Notes: generated by a model from the letters alone, not told the origin. Shown: positions 7,416 through 17,188, numbered from the stretch's first letter. The stretch: 64,000 bases of DNA from Oceanospirillum sediminis (GCF_014164585.1 NZ_JACJFM010000010.1:62001-126000), one strand, 5' to 3'. Program-made: numbers and translations.

Positions 7416-10400
7416 TTACTTCGTTGATGCAATCAGACTGGCATTACCTCCGGCTGCGGTGGTATCCACACACAGATGACGTTCATGCACAAAACGTTCT
7501 GGCAGGTTCAGTTCAGTCAGCAACGGCATCAGAAGACCATCACGACGGGCCAGTGCCTGACGATAGGCTTTAAGCACACCAGCCTGAGCAACACTGGATA
7601 CCGCTTCTATTCCCTGTATCTGAGCCAGTACCTCCGCGTCAATGATGCCTTCTGCACCGACAACCGGCAGTCCGGCAGCAGCCAGTTTATCCACAACCAG
7701 TTTAACGCCCGGCGCAACAGCGACAACTTTATTACCCTGAGCCAGTGCTATCGCAATCTGGCGGCTGACAGCATTCAGATCCGGACCCAGGCACAGAATA
7801 AGCCCCCGGCCATGACAGCTCAGGCGGTTCAGTTCACCGGTTGGTCCTGGCATTTCACGAACACTCAGCAGAGCCGGATTATCCAGACGTTCACAGAATT
7901 CAGGCATTAGCTGATTCAGCTGGGCCAGTATGACTGGTTTATCAGCGACTGATTGTGCTTTAACGCTGTCTACCAGATTCTGCAGTGTGTTCAGACTGAT
8001 GGATTCACCCTCCTGAGTGGCAACAGCGGATACCGGTGCAATCTGTTTAAAGCGGCGCAGGTACAGAGGGCCACCGGCTTTAGGGCCAGTGCCGGATAAG
8101 CCTTCACCACCAAAGGGCTGAGATCCGACAATAGCGCCAATCTGGTTGCGGTTGACGTAACAGTTGCCTACTTTAATGCGGCTGGTGACATGGTCGATAC
8201 GGGTATCCATACGGGTATGCAGACCGAATGTCAGGCCATAACCACGACTGTTTATATCGTCAATTACCTGATCCAGTTCGCTGGCTTCGAAGGTGCAGAC
8301 ATGCAGGATCGGGCCAAAGATTTCTTCTTCCAGCTCTTTAATACTGTCCAGACGCAGTACGGTCGGTGGTACAAAGGTGCCGTTACCTGGTACATCGAAG
8401 GTTTTCAGGCAGCGCCCCTTTTCAGTAAAGGCATTGACGTGATTCATGATCTTAGTGCGGGCCAGCTCATCAATCACAGGGCCGATATCAGTACTCAGCA
8501 ACCAGGGGTTACCCACGGTCAGCTCTTCCATCGCACCATACAGCATCTCCAGAGTGTGTTCTGCGATATCTTTCTGCAGATACAGTACCCGCAAAGCAGA
8601 ACAACGCTGGCCAGCGCTCTGGAAGGCTGATGCCAGAATATCGCGAACGACCTGCTCAGGCAGGGCCGTCGAATCCACGATCATGGCATTCATACCACCG
8701 GTTTCAGCGATCAGTGGTGCATCGGGAGCCATATTGTCAGCCATAGCGCGGTTAATATACTGAGCGGTTGGCGTGGAGCCAGTAAAGCAGACGCCATCAA
8801 TGCGACTGTCAGAAGTCAGGGCTGCACCGACGATAGCGCCTGTGCCTGGCAGTAGCTGAATCGCATCTTTCGGTATACCGGCCTGATGCATCAGCTCAAC
8901 GGCACGGGCGGCCATCAGTGTGGTCTGCTCGGCAGGTTTAGCCAGTACGGCATTACCGGCAGCCAGTGCTGCACAGATCTGACCGGCAAAGATCGCCAGT
9001 GGGAAGTTCCAGGGAGAGATACAGGTGATCACGCCACGGGCTTCGCCATCCTGGTCATGCAGTTCCGCTTCATCGGGATAATACAGGGCAAAGTCTACCG
9101 CTTCGCGGATCTCCGCAATACCGTCCAGCAGAGTTTTACCTGCTTCACGGGTGGCCAGAGCAAACAGCTCGGCGGCGTTATCTTCCATCAGATCAGCAAA
9201 TTTACGGATGCGGGCGGCCCGTTCATCTACTGGCAGAGCGGCCCATGCTGGTTGACCTGATTTAGCCGCTGCGATAGCTGTTTCAATATCAGCGGGTGAT
9301 GATTCCGTCACGATACCCACCTGATCATCATGATTAGCCGGGTTGATGACGGTCTTTTTCTCAGTACCGACAGGGGTACCTGCAATCATAGGACCGGCTT
9401 GCCACTGATGGTTCAGGAACTGATCACGTGCCTGATCCAGCTGTTCAACGGTCACCACATCGGTAATATCCCAGCCTTTAGCATTGCGGCGTTTTTCACC
9501 GTATATGTCGGCGGCACGGGTAATGGATGGATTCGCAATAGAACTATTTTCCAGTGCGATAGTGAAAGGATCACGAGCAATCTGTTCAGGAGCGATGCTC
9601 TTATCCACAATCTGGTTCACAAAAGAACTGTTGGCGCCATTTTCCAGCAGACGACGTACCAGGTAAGCCAGCAGATCTTTATGTGGGCCGACCGGAGCAT
9701 AGATACGACAACGGACTTTCTTACCCTGAACCACAACATCATGCAGGGATTCGCCCATACCGTGCAGACGCTGGAATTCAAATTTATCCAGGTCATCGGC
9801 CAGATTCATAATAGCGGCGACAGAGTGCGCGTTGTGAGTGGCGAACTGAGGATAGATGCGGTCTGTCATCTTCAACAGTTTAGTGGCACAGGAGATATAG
9901 GATACATCGGTGTTCACTTTACGAGTAAATACCGGGAAGCCATCCAATCCCATCACCTGGGCGCGTTTAATTTCAGCGTCCCAGTAAGCGCCTTTCACCA
10001 GACGTACCATGATCTTTCGATCCAGCTGACTGGCCAGAGCGTACAACCAGTCCAGTACATATGATGCGCGGTGGCCAAAAGCCTGTACTACTACACCAAA
10101 ACCATCCCAGCCTGCCAGTTCAGGCCTGGATAGTACCGCTTCTATAACATCCAGCGACAGATCCAGACGATCCGCTTCTTCGGCATCAATGTTAAAGCCC
10201 ATATTGGCTTCTTTAGCCATCATTGCCAGTTCAACTGTTCGTTTGGTCATAGTGCTCAGTACAGCGTCACGCTGGCCAAACTCATAACGAGGAAACAGGG
10301 CGGACAATTTGACAGAAATGCCCGGATTCTTGCGGATATCGTCATGGGTACAGGCGGGTTTCAGTGATTTGATCGCCTGAGCATAAGCGTCATGATAGTA

Positions 10401-11063
10401 AAGAGCGTCTTTATCGGTACGCGCTGCTTCGCCCAGCATATCATAGGAGTAGCTGTAGCCTCTGGCTTCTTCCTTTTCTGCTCGTTTTGTTGCTTCTTCA
10501 ATGGTTCGACCCAGTACAAACTGACGGCCCAGCTCTTTCATAGCCTGTTTAACGGCGGTACGTACGACGGGTTCACCCAGGCGCTTGATCATACCTCGCA
10601 GCGTACTGGTCAGGCCCCCTGCATCAGCAGGAGCAATCAGTTTACCGGTGACCATCAGGCCCCAGGTCGAGGTGTTAATTAGTGCTGATTCAGACTGCCC
10701 CAGATGTTCCTGCCATTTGCCAGGAACAATTTTGTCTTCAATCAGGTCATCAATAGTGTCGGCATCGGGTACACGCAAAAGAGCCTCGGCCAGACACATC
10801 AGAGCAATACCTTCTTTTGTACTCAGTCCGTACTCAGCCAGGAACTTTTCCATCATTGAAGGCTCTGCATCAGAGCGTACCTGACGAATCAGATCTGCCG
10901 CTTCACTGGCGATAGCCTGACGAGTCTGTTCAGACAGGCCTGCGTTAGCAATCAGAGTGCGGATGCTCTGTTCTTCATCTGCCAGGTAGTTAGCCTGAAT
11001 CAGGTTGCGAATCTCGCTGGTCGGTTTTACCGCGGCGTTTGTTGTAGTGTTAGTTACCGTCAT
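7416..11063 (-). CDS. putA: Bifunctional proline dehydrogenase / P5C dehydrogenase PutA without DNA-binding domain
   Basis: Oxidises proline to glutamate: an FAD proline dehydrogenase domain (roughly residues 90-480, with RLVKGAYWDAEIKRAQ) makes P5C, and the C-terminal aldehyde dehydrogenase (about 560-1030) makes glutamate with NAD. Visible ALDH residues are the catalytic cysteine in SAGQRCSALR and the glutamate in AETGGMN. A further C-terminal domain of about 170 residues follows, as in long PutAs. At 1215 residues it is shorter than trifunctional E. coli PutA (1320) and lacks the N-terminal ribbon-helix-helix, so it cannot repress itself. AAAGGTG precedes the ATG. The divergent Lrp-type gene putR presumably controls it. 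Confidence 0.96.
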   Translation of the reverse strand: MTVTNTTTNAAVKPTSEIRNLIQANYLADEEQSIRTLIANAGLSEQTRQAIASEAADLIRQVRSDAEPSMMEKFLAEYGLSTKEGIALMCLAEALLRVPDADTIDDLIEDKIVPGKWQEHLGQSESALINTSTWGLMVTGKLIAPADAGGLTSTLRGMIKRLGEPVVRTAVKQAMKELGRQFVLGRTIEEATKRAEKEEARGYSYSYDMLGEAARTDKDALYYHDAYAQAIKSLKPACTHDDIRKNPGISVKLSALFPRYEFGQRDAVLSTMTKRTVELAMMAKEANMGFNIDAEEADRLDLSLDVIEAVLSRPELAGWDGFGVVVQAFGHRASYVLDWLYALASQLDRKIMVRLVKGAYWDAEIKRAQVMGLDGFPVFTRKVNTDVSYISCATKLLKMTDRIYPQFATHNAHSVAAIMNLADDLDKFEFQRLHGMGESLHDVVVQGKKVRCRIYAPVGPHKDLLAYLVRRLLENGANSSFVNQIVDKSIAPEQIARDPFTIALENSSIANPSITRAADIYGEKRRNAKGWDITDVVTVEQLDQARDQFLNHQWQAGPMIAGTPVGTEKKTVINPANHDDQVGIVTESSPADIETAIAAAKSGQPAWAALPVDERAARIRKFADLMEDNAAELFALATREAGKTLLDGIAEIREAVDFALYYPDEAELHDQDGEARGVITCISPWNFPLAIFAGQICAALAAGNAVLAKPAEQTTLMAARAVELMHQAGIPKDAIQLLPGTGAIVGAALTSDSRIDGVCFTGSTPTAQYINRAMADNMAPDAPLIAETGGMNAMIVDSTALPEQVVRDILASAFQSAGQRCSALRVLYLQKDIAEHTLEMLYGAMEELTVGNPWLLSTDIGPVIDELARTKIMNHVNAFTEKGRCLKTFDVPGNGTFVPPTVLRLDSIKELEEEIFGPILHVCTFEASELDQVIDDINSRGYGLTFGLHTRMDTRIDHVTSRIKVGNCYVNRNQIGAIVGSQPFGGEGLSGTGPKAGGPLYLRRFKQIAPVSAVATQEGESISLNTLQNLVDSVKAQSVADKPVILAQLNQLMPEFCERLDNPALLSVREMPGPTGELNRLSCHGRGLILCLGPDLNAVSRQIAIALAQGNKVVAVAPGVKLVVDKLAAAGLPVVGAEGIIDAEVLAQIQGIEAVSSVAQAGVLKAYRQALARRDGLLMPLLTELNLPERFVHERHLCVDTTAAGGNASLIASTK

Positions 11064-11124
11064 TGCGACACCTTTAATCTTTGATTGATCTTCTTCTCTG
11101 GTGATTATTTTAACGATGAGCTTT

Positions 11125-11224
11125 TAGCCTTTTTCTCTGATTTTTATTTAATAAAATAACTATAGGCTATTTTTTGCTGATAAATTCAGAGATTTTTGGC
11201 TAAAATCAATATTGCTGTAGCCAA
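11125..11224. promoter_or_regulatory. putA-putR intergenic half-site array (TAGCC/GGCTA)
   Basis: Four copies of one pentamer occur in alternating orientation in an AT-rich region: TAGCC at 11125, GGCTA at 11165, GGCTA at 11198 and TAGCC at 11218. The last two extend to TTGGCTA...TAGCCAA. Centre spacings are 40, 33 and 20 bp, near whole helical turns. This suits an Lrp-type oligomer wrapping DNA and is a candidate PutR operator. Confidence 0.5.
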
Positions 11225-11277
11225 TTTCCCTGTTCTGGTTTTCAGGCCAGATTCTAACCTGGATAACTGTTTGTTTT

Positions 11278-11757
11278 ATGACTAAAAAAGAAGAGCTGGA
11301 CCGTATTGATCATGCCATCCTGCGGGAACTGCAGAAAAATGCCCGGCTGACTATTACAGAATTAGCTTCCAGAGTCGGTCTGTCAAAGACTCCCTGCCAG
11401 CTGAGAATGAAAAAACTGGAAGATCAGGGCTATATTCTGGGCTATGTAGCTCTGGTCAATCAAACCCGGCTAGGAGAAAACCACATTGCATTTGTGCAGG
11501 TAAAGCTTGCAGATACCCGAAGTAAGGCTCTGGATGCTTTTAATGAGGCGGTAAGGCAGATACCTGAAGTAGAGCAATGCCATATGATTGCAGCAGGCTT
11601 TGATTATCTGCTTAAGGTCAGGACGTCGGGTATGGAGGCGTATCGACAGGTACTGGGAGAACACATATCTGCCTTACCCTATGTGCAGCAGACCAGTACC
11701 TATGCTGTTATGGAAAGTGTGAAAGATATCGAATCTCATCTGCTTGAAGGTTCATAA
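11278..11757 (+). CDS. putR: Lrp/AsnC-family regulator of putA (PutR type)
   Basis: 159 residues: an N-terminal helix-turn-helix (LTITELASRVGLSKTPCQLR, about 24-45) and a C-terminal RAM effector-binding domain. It is divergent from putA with a shared 214-nt regulatory region. In alphaproteobacteria and several marine gammaproteobacteria a divergently encoded Lrp-type protein activates putA in response to proline. The absence of the PutA repressor domain fits that arrangement. The assignment rests on position plus family. Confidence 0.85.
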   Translation: MTKKEELDRIDHAILRELQKNARLTITELASRVGLSKTPCQLRMKKLEDQGYILGYVALVNQTRLGENHIAFVQVKLADTRSKALDAFNEAVRQIPEVEQCHMIAAGFDYLLKVRTSGMEAYRQVLGEHISALPYVQQTSTYAVMESVKDIESHLLEGS

Positions 11758-11773
11758 TTTTTTGCTATTACTT

Positions 11774-11838
11774 AAGCCATTGATCTGTGGAGATGGGGAT
11801 ATTCTCTGATGCAATCAGGCAATGGCTTATCTTTTTTT
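11774..11838 (+). terminator. Likely terminator of putR
   Basis: AAGCCATTG (11774-11782) pairs perfectly with CAATGGCTT (11820-11828), and a run of T follows. The loop is long (37 nt), so confidence is moderate. Confidence 0.5.
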
Positions 11839-12008
11839 TACACAGACTACAGAACACAGACGCACTGTAACAAGGATGTGGGCTTACTTAATGTAAGACT
11901 AAATTACGATACAATCTGATAAAATACCAGGGCGAATACCCATAGTCTGAATTGTATCTTTTTGTTAGCATGTGCATGAATTCACAGTCAGCCAAATCCG
12001 GGGTGACA

Positions 12009-12926
12009 ATGCCTTCCGTGAAAACACTCATTCTGATTTCTGCAATACCTCTGTGCGTACATTCATCTCTTAGTCTGGCGTCTTTTGATAAGGGGATGGA
12101 GTTTTATGAACAGGAATTTTTTACTCATGCCCTGAACCAGTTCCTCAGATCCGCTGAGTCCGGAGATGCTCGCTCTCAGATTATGGTTGGTAATCTGTAT
12201 AAAGAGGGTAAAGGTGACGAAGCTAATCCGAGAAAAGCTTTTTTCTGGTATCAGAAAGCAGCGGATTATGATTTGCCGGAGGCCTGGTATCAATTTGGCA
12301 TGGCTTATTTTAATGGCACAGGGACACCGTCTAATAGGGTTCAGGCTTTTAGCTGGATAAAAAAGGCTGCAGAAGCCGGGTTGCCCCAGGCAGAATATCA
12401 GCTGGGTTATATGTATAAAAATGGCCTGGGTCATGGCATTAATCTGAGAAAAGCCAGTAACTGGTTACTGAAAGCAGCAGAAAAAAATCATGCTGATGCC
12501 CAGTATGAGCTAGGCCGTATTCTGGAAGATGGCCCGGAAGCGAATCAGAACTACAGGCGTGCGTTTAAATGGTATAAAGCTGCAGCTAAGCAGAGCCATG
12601 AAAAAGCAGAGTTGTCGCTGGCTTATATGTATTACTACGGTTTAGGTGTCAGTGCGGACTTACAGGAGGCATCGAACTGGCTGCAGAAGGTTGCTGACCG
12701 GGGTAATGTCGTAGCGCAGTATAATCTGGCTGTGCTTTATGAGCATTATCCTAAGCGTAAACCCAATTTTTCAGCTTCGTTGCAGTGGTATAAAAAAGCC
12801 TGTGAAAATAATTATCAGAAGGCATGTAAAGAATATTCTAAAGCCCAGAAGCGTTACGAAAATCAGTTGGAAATGGTGCTTAATGAACCCAGGGAGTCAT
12901 TACCTGGTAATGCTGATGACTCCTGA
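12009..12926 (+). CDS. Secreted Sel1-like repeat (TPR-type) protein
   Basis: About 305 residues from the ATG at 12009, chosen because a GGGGTG ribosome site precedes it and it yields a clean signal peptide ending near ..SLSLASFDKG; the frame is open from 11952. The body is at least six Sel1 repeats of about 36 residues (recurrent A.Y.LG.MY..G.G....  ..KA..W..KAAE), which form a superhelical protein-binding scaffold. Related Sel1 proteins act in periplasmic signalling or envelope assembly, but nothing here identifies the partner. It is a single-gene unit with its own terminator. Confidence 0.85.
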   Translation: MPSVKTLILISAIPLCVHSSLSLASFDKGMEFYEQEFFTHALNQFLRSAESGDARSQIMVGNLYKEGKGDEANPRKAFFWYQKAADYDLPEAWYQFGMAYFNGTGTPSNRVQAFSWIKKAAEAGLPQAEYQLGYMYKNGLGHGINLRKASNWLLKAAEKNHADAQYELGRILEDGPEANQNYRRAFKWYKAAAKQSHEKAELSLAYMYYYGLGVSADLQEASNWLQKVADRGNVVAQYNLAVLYEHYPKRKPNFSASLQWYKKACENNYQKACKEYSKAQKRYENQLEMVLNEPRESLPGNADDS

Positions 12927-12961
12927 GACAATCTGAATAAGCACAATATAACGCGATAAAC

Positions 12962-12986
12962 AGGAGGACATTTGTCCTCCTTTTTA
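12962..12986 (+). terminator. Intrinsic terminator after the Sel1 gene
   Basis: AGGAGGAC (12962-12969), loop ATTT, GTCCTCCT (12974-12981) and a T-run. The stem is perfect. It also lies just beyond the end of convergent rarD. Confidence 0.85.
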
Positions 12987-13028
12987 CTTTTTCCTGGTTT
13001 TACCGGGACTGCGTTGTGCGTTGAAGGG

Positions 13029-13949
13029 TCAGCATGAACTCTGTGCCAACCGGTTGCGCCTGCGTTTTTGTATAGCCCCTTCCATTGTGAATACCAGCAA
13101 AGCCAGCCAGATCAGGACGAAAGTGGCCAGTTTACCTTCCCCCAGGTCTTCGCCATAGACCAGAACAGCCAGTAAAAAAGTGATACTGGGTGCCATGTAC
13201 TGAATGAAGCCTACCAGCGTCAGACTCAGACGGCGGGCTGCCCCGGCAAAAAACAGTAAGGGTATGCTAGTGACCAGACCGGCAGCCATTAGCAGCAGAT
13301 CCGTCTCCAGATCCGTATGGCCAAAGCTTAACTGCTGACTATCCAGTAACCAGAGCAACCAGATGATTGCTGCCGGAAACATAATGACTGTTTCGATAAA
13401 CAACCCTGAAATCGCATCCACCGGAATCTGTTTTCTGAGCAGACCATAAAAACCAAAGCTGAAGGCCAGTACCAGAGCAACCCAGGGCAGACTGCCATGA
13501 AGTATCAGTTGCCAGGCGACGCCTGCTCCGGCCAGAAAAATGGCGAGCCATTGCCAGGGGCGTAAACGCTCGGATAAGAAGATCATACCCAGAAAAATAC
13601 TGACCAGAGGATTCATAAAGTAACCCAGACTACTTTCCAGAATACGACCCTGTCCAACGGCCCAGATAAACGTCAGCCAGTTAATAGAGATGATGGCTGC
13701 ACTCAGCGTCAGACCTGCCAGCACCTTTGGCTGTCGGAAAACTGTTCGAATCGCTGACCAGCTGCCCATCACGGCCAATAATACAACCAGCACTGCAACA
13801 GACCAGATCACTCGATGAATCAGTATTTCTGTTGCTGCGACACCATCCAGCCATTTGAAGTAAACCGGTGCCAGCCCCCATAAGCCATAAGCTGCCAGTG
13901 CATACCAGATACCTGTGCGGATATCCTGTTCAGAGGTGTTCTGTATCAT
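13029..13949 (-). CDS. rarD: EamA-family inner-membrane transporter RarD
   Basis: 306 residues with about ten hydrophobic helices and two EamA halves. The N-terminal segment GIWYALAAYGLWGLAPVYFK and the HRVIWSV motif are characteristic of RarD. The physiological substrate of RarD is not established; the family includes drug/metabolite and amino-acid exporters. It follows a nucleoside-recognition-domain membrane protein on the same strand after 22 nt, so the two are likely an operon. GAGGGAGC lies upstream of the ATG. Confidence 0.92.
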   Translation of the reverse strand: MIQNTSEQDIRTGIWYALAAYGLWGLAPVYFKWLDGVAATEILIHRVIWSVAVLVVLLAVMGSWSAIRTVFRQPKVLAGLTLSAAIISINWLTFIWAVGQGRILESSLGYFMNPLVSIFLGMIFLSERLRPWQWLAIFLAGAGVAWQLILHGSLPWVALVLAFSFGFYGLLRKQIPVDAISGLFIETVIMFPAAIIWLLWLLDSQQLSFGHTDLETDLLLMAAGLVTSIPLLFFAGAARRLSLTLVGFIQYMAPSITFLLAVLVYGEDLGEGKLATFVLIWLALLVFTMEGAIQKRRRNRLAQSSC

Positions 13950-13971
13950 ATCTTATTTGCTCCCTCTTAAA

Positions 13972-15012
13972 TCAGGCCTGAGCCGGATCTGAGTGCTGAG
14001 TCTGTGTTGTGTCTTTGCAGGAGGAACGCTGATCCGGGCTGACCGGATAAATCAGGTATTTCTCCCAGAACTGATCACTGCACAGGTTCAATAACCGGGT
14101 CAGTACAGCAACGGCTACCAGAGAAAATATCAGTCTGAACCAGAGTACTCCTGATATATCGGCCCCCATCAGCAGTACCAGCAAGGTATCTTCAATCATG
14201 CTGTGACACAGAGCCAGTAATAACATGGCGGAAAAGATATCTTTCCGTTTGATATGCCCGGCTCTGGCTTCCTGGATTAGCAGACCGCCGCCAAAAGACA
14301 GTCCGAGAGTGACCCCTACGATGGTCAGACTGGTTGCTGCCGGGCTGATGCCCAGTAGTTTCAGTACCGGTTGTAACAACCAGATCATCAGGCGTTCAAC
14401 GTGGATCCAGCGCAAGAAACGCAGCAGACAGATCAGAGCGGTAATCACCAGCAGGATCATGACAAAGCTTTCCAGCTGCTGCCAGCACCACTGAACCAGA
14501 TCAGGGTTCTGAACTTCAGGCTGCCAGACCAGTTCAGCAGGTTCCTGTAGCCAGCCCAATGCCTGATAGAGCCAGAACAGTACAGCACCATAGATCAGAG
14601 CACCGATAAAGCGAATCAGAAAAGCAGCTACCAGGCGTACACCGGCTTGCTGGACAATACGCACTTCAACCGGTAATCCATGGGCGATTAATAACATGCC
14701 TCCCAGTACTGTAACCTGAGCAACCGTCAGGTTAGCCTCCGGAGCCAGCTGGAAAAACAACAGCATACCTGCATAAATATTAGTCAGCAGGGTAGTGGTC
14801 CAGACCAGTCCCATTGACTCAGGCAGGCCGACCCAGCTCATCATAGGTTCAAGAAACTGGCTGATAACCGGAATAGCCCCCAGTTCTTCCAGTACTTTGA
14901 CCAGGATAATCACGGGCACCATCAGCTTGACCAGTGTCCAGTAAACGGACCAGATCTCTTTCAGAAGCGAAGGTATTGTCTGGCGATAAAATTGTGTCAG
15001 CGATAAAGACAT
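13972..15012 (-). CDS. Nucleoside-recognition (Gate) domain membrane protein
   Basis: About 346 residues from the ATG ending at 15012, preferred over 15033 because GGAA precedes it at normal spacing. Multi-pass protein with two Gate-type (nucleoside recognition, SpmA/SpmB-like) halves: one near residues 35-150 and a second containing TIVGVTLGLSFGGGLLIQEA followed by the CHSMIEDTLLVLLMG segment typical of these halves. Related domains occur in nucleoside transporters and spore maturation proteins; the substrate of this branch is unknown. An Lrp-type regulator is divergent from it, and rarD is immediately downstream. Confidence 0.8.
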   Translation of the reverse strand: MSLSLTQFYRQTIPSLLKEIWSVYWTLVKLMVPVIILVKVLEELGAIPVISQFLEPMMSWVGLPESMGLVWTTTLLTNIYAGMLLFFQLAPEANLTVAQVTVLGGMLLIAHGLPVEVRIVQQAGVRLVAAFLIRFIGALIYGAVLFWLYQALGWLQEPAELVWQPEVQNPDLVQWCWQQLESFVMILLVITALICLLRFLRWIHVERLMIWLLQPVLKLLGISPAATSLTIVGVTLGLSFGGGLLIQEARAGHIKRKDIFSAMLLLALCHSMIEDTLLVLLMGADISGVLWFRLIFSLVAVAVLTRLLNLCSDQFWEKYLIYPVSPDQRSSCKDTTQTQHSDPAQA

Positions 15013-15221
15013 TCTGTTTTTCCGGAATATCATTTCAGGTGCCGGATACTCTGTTCAGCATCTGAGAGGAGGTCAATATAATAAGGTGAGAAAGAAGTGT
15101 ACTCCTGATTAAGATTACATGATTTCTTTATACTATGTTTTATATGGGAATAATTTTTTTATTTTTAATAGAAATTAATTTTTGAAAAAAAATACTATTA
15201 CCTAGGAAATAAAATTAAATT

Positions 15222-15680
15222 ATGGTGTTGGATCGTACGGATAAACGCATACTTAATCTTTTGCAGCAGGATAATCGTATAACTAATCAGGCTCTGGCTG
15301 AGCGGGTAGGACTATCTCCTCCGGCATGCCTGAAGCGGGTCAGAAAGCTCAGGGAAAGCGGCGTCATTACTGCCGATGTGTCGATTATCAATCCTGATGT
15401 GGTTGGCCATAAAATTAATGTACTGGTTGAGATAGAGATGGACAGGGATCAGCAGGATGTTTATGACGCATTTACCCGCAAAATGCATGCGTCACCTGAA
15501 GTGACTCAGTGTTATCAGGTAACCGGGGAAGTTGATTTTGTTCTGGTGGTGCTGGTACCCGATATGCAAGCCTATGAAGCGTTTGCCCGCCGGGAATTAT
15601 CCAGTAATCCGAACCTGAGAAAATTCCGTTCTCTGATTTCATTGCGACGGGAAAAATTCACAACGTCTGTTGAACTGTAA
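15222..15680 (+). CDS. Lrp/AsnC-family transcriptional regulator
   Basis: 152 residues: helix-turn-helix near residues 20-45 (NQALAERVGLSPPACLKRVR) and a RAM ligand-binding domain. It is divergent from the Gate-domain/rarD pair across an AT-rich 209-nt gap. Lrp-type proteins often control the amino-acid exporter or catabolic gene next to them, so this pair is the probable target. It is distinct in sequence from PutR at 11278. Confidence 0.9.
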   Translation: MVLDRTDKRILNLLQQDNRITNQALAERVGLSPPACLKRVRKLRESGVITADVSIINPDVVGHKINVLVEIEMDRDQQDVYDAFTRKMHASPEVTQCYQVTGEVDFVLVVLVPDMQAYEAFARRELSSNPNLRKFRSLISLRREKFTTSVEL

Positions 15681-15895
15681 TTCTATTATGATGTCGTATT
15701 CTGTCCGGTAGGCAGGAACCCGTGATACGGAAGAAAGTGTTGATACAGGACAAAAGAAAGTAAACCAATGGCAGGCCACGCTTTGTTACAGAGCTTAACC
15801 CGGATACATTGGAGGGCTGAATTCCATTGCATATGACCCAATAGCAAGCTTCTGACCGTCAGATGTCTGCACATAATAATTGACCGGGGAAAGTC

Positions 15896-17068
15896 ATGTT
15901 TTCTATTTATCAGCTCTTCGGGGTTAACTCTAAGGAACAGTTTGCTGACCTGATCAGTGCTAAAGAGCACCAGGATATTATCCGGCAACACAGATCAGAA
16001 CTGATATCCAGCCGTATTTATCCATTTGCTCTGGTGTTTGCTGTACTGGTTCCGGTATGGGGGATACTGGATCTGATATTTCTGCCTGCCGAAGTGTCTA
16101 TGCAGTTTATGGTCATGCGCCTGATATCAGGGGGGATCTTCCTGGCCCTGGCATTTGTAACTAAAAAACTGAAGATAGGCACCAAACGTGCTCTGACCTG
16201 TCTGGTCGTAATGTTGATGGTGCCGACACTTTTTTATCAGTTCAGTACGCCTCTGATTGAAAAGTCTGAACTGACCGGCATCGCAGATATTCTGATTCAT
16301 CTTTATGGTCTGCTGCCATATGTCGTGATTGCATCCCTGGCCCTTTTCCCGCTGACGCTGAAAGAGTTCTCTGTATTGTCACTGGTGCTGGGAGGGTTGT
16401 CCTGTGTAGGTTTGTATCGGGCTGATAGCAGCGATATCACGATGCTGCTGGTTCAGATGTGGCTGTTGATGGTGATCCTTGGGGTTTCCATGTTCTCATC
16501 GTTACAGCAGGTACGTTATCTGATTTCTCAGACAGTCAAAGCCAGCTATGATGGCCTGACTAAGCTGCTGACTCGCCGGGCTGGTATGGATATTATGGAG
16601 TCTCTGTTCCGGGCGACAGGTTTACAGCATTCAAACTTCTCAGTGCTCTTTATTGATCTGGATAAGTTTAAGAGCATTAATGACACCCTGGGTCATGATA
16701 TGGGGGATGACATCCTTAAACAGGCGGCGAAAGCACTAGGGAACAGTATACGTCGTGGCGATGCTGCAATACGCTGGGGCGGTGAAGAGTTTGTCATTCT
16801 ACTGCCGCATACTGATGCTGATGCCGCTAAAATTGTCGTGCAGCGTATCATGGAAAATGGGCTGGCTACCTTGCCAAACGGCAAACGCGTTACGGCAAGT
16901 ATCGGTATGGCAGAGCAGGCGGAAGATGATACTGCCAGTTGGAAAGAGCTGGTTGAATGTGCAGACCGCCGCTTGTATGAAGCTAAACAAAGCGGGCGTG
17001 CCAAATGTATCTGCCCTGATGGCACCGAGGTGAAATTCCTGGAACCCTGTGATTACCAGATCTGTTAA
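15896..17068 (+). CDS. Multi-pass membrane diguanylate cyclase
   Basis: 390 residues. Six hydrophobic helices (about residues 40-205) form an N-terminal membrane sensor of the MASE type, followed by a GGDEF domain with an intact GGEEF and an RRGD inhibitory site exactly five residues before it. It should therefore be an active, product-inhibited c-di-GMP synthase. GGGGAAAG lies before the ATG. There is no EAL or HD-GYP partner nearby. The C-terminal tail is short. Confidence 0.93.
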   Translation: MFSIYQLFGVNSKEQFADLISAKEHQDIIRQHRSELISSRIYPFALVFAVLVPVWGILDLIFLPAEVSMQFMVMRLISGGIFLALAFVTKKLKIGTKRALTCLVVMLMVPTLFYQFSTPLIEKSELTGIADILIHLYGLLPYVVIASLALFPLTLKEFSVLSLVLGGLSCVGLYRADSSDITMLLVQMWLLMVILGVSMFSSLQQVRYLISQTVKASYDGLTKLLTRRAGMDIMESLFRATGLQHSNFSVLFIDLDKFKSINDTLGHDMGDDILKQAAKALGNSIRRGDAAIRWGGEEFVILLPHTDADAAKIVVQRIMENGLATLPNGKRVTASIGMAEQAEDDTASWKELVECADRRLYEAKQSGRAKCICPDGTEVKFLEPCDYQIC

Positions 17069-17103
17069 TTTATACCATTACTGATAAATTCTTTGATATT
17101 CAG

Positions 17104-17188
17104 GTAGGTTGGATAAGCGAAGCGCCATCCGACACTGACCTGGATACCTGATTATTGTCGGAAGGCGCCTACGGCTTTTCCGACCTAC
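17104..17188. repeat. BIME/REP-like palindromic repeat pair
   Basis: Two about 32-nt units in inverted orientation: 17104-17134 begins GTAGGTTGGAT and ends CATCCGACA, and 17156-17188 begins TGTCGGAAGG and ends TTTTCCGACCTAC. Each unit can itself fold. Layout and sequence resemble the GTAGG/CGGAT REP-type elements scattered between genes in many gammaproteobacteria. It is the only copy I found in the window. Confidence 0.75.

Noticed and set aside
9330-10064. 244-residue + strand open frame antisense to putA
   Set aside because: Lies across the PRODH/P5CDH domains of putA, with low-complexity composition; shadow frame.
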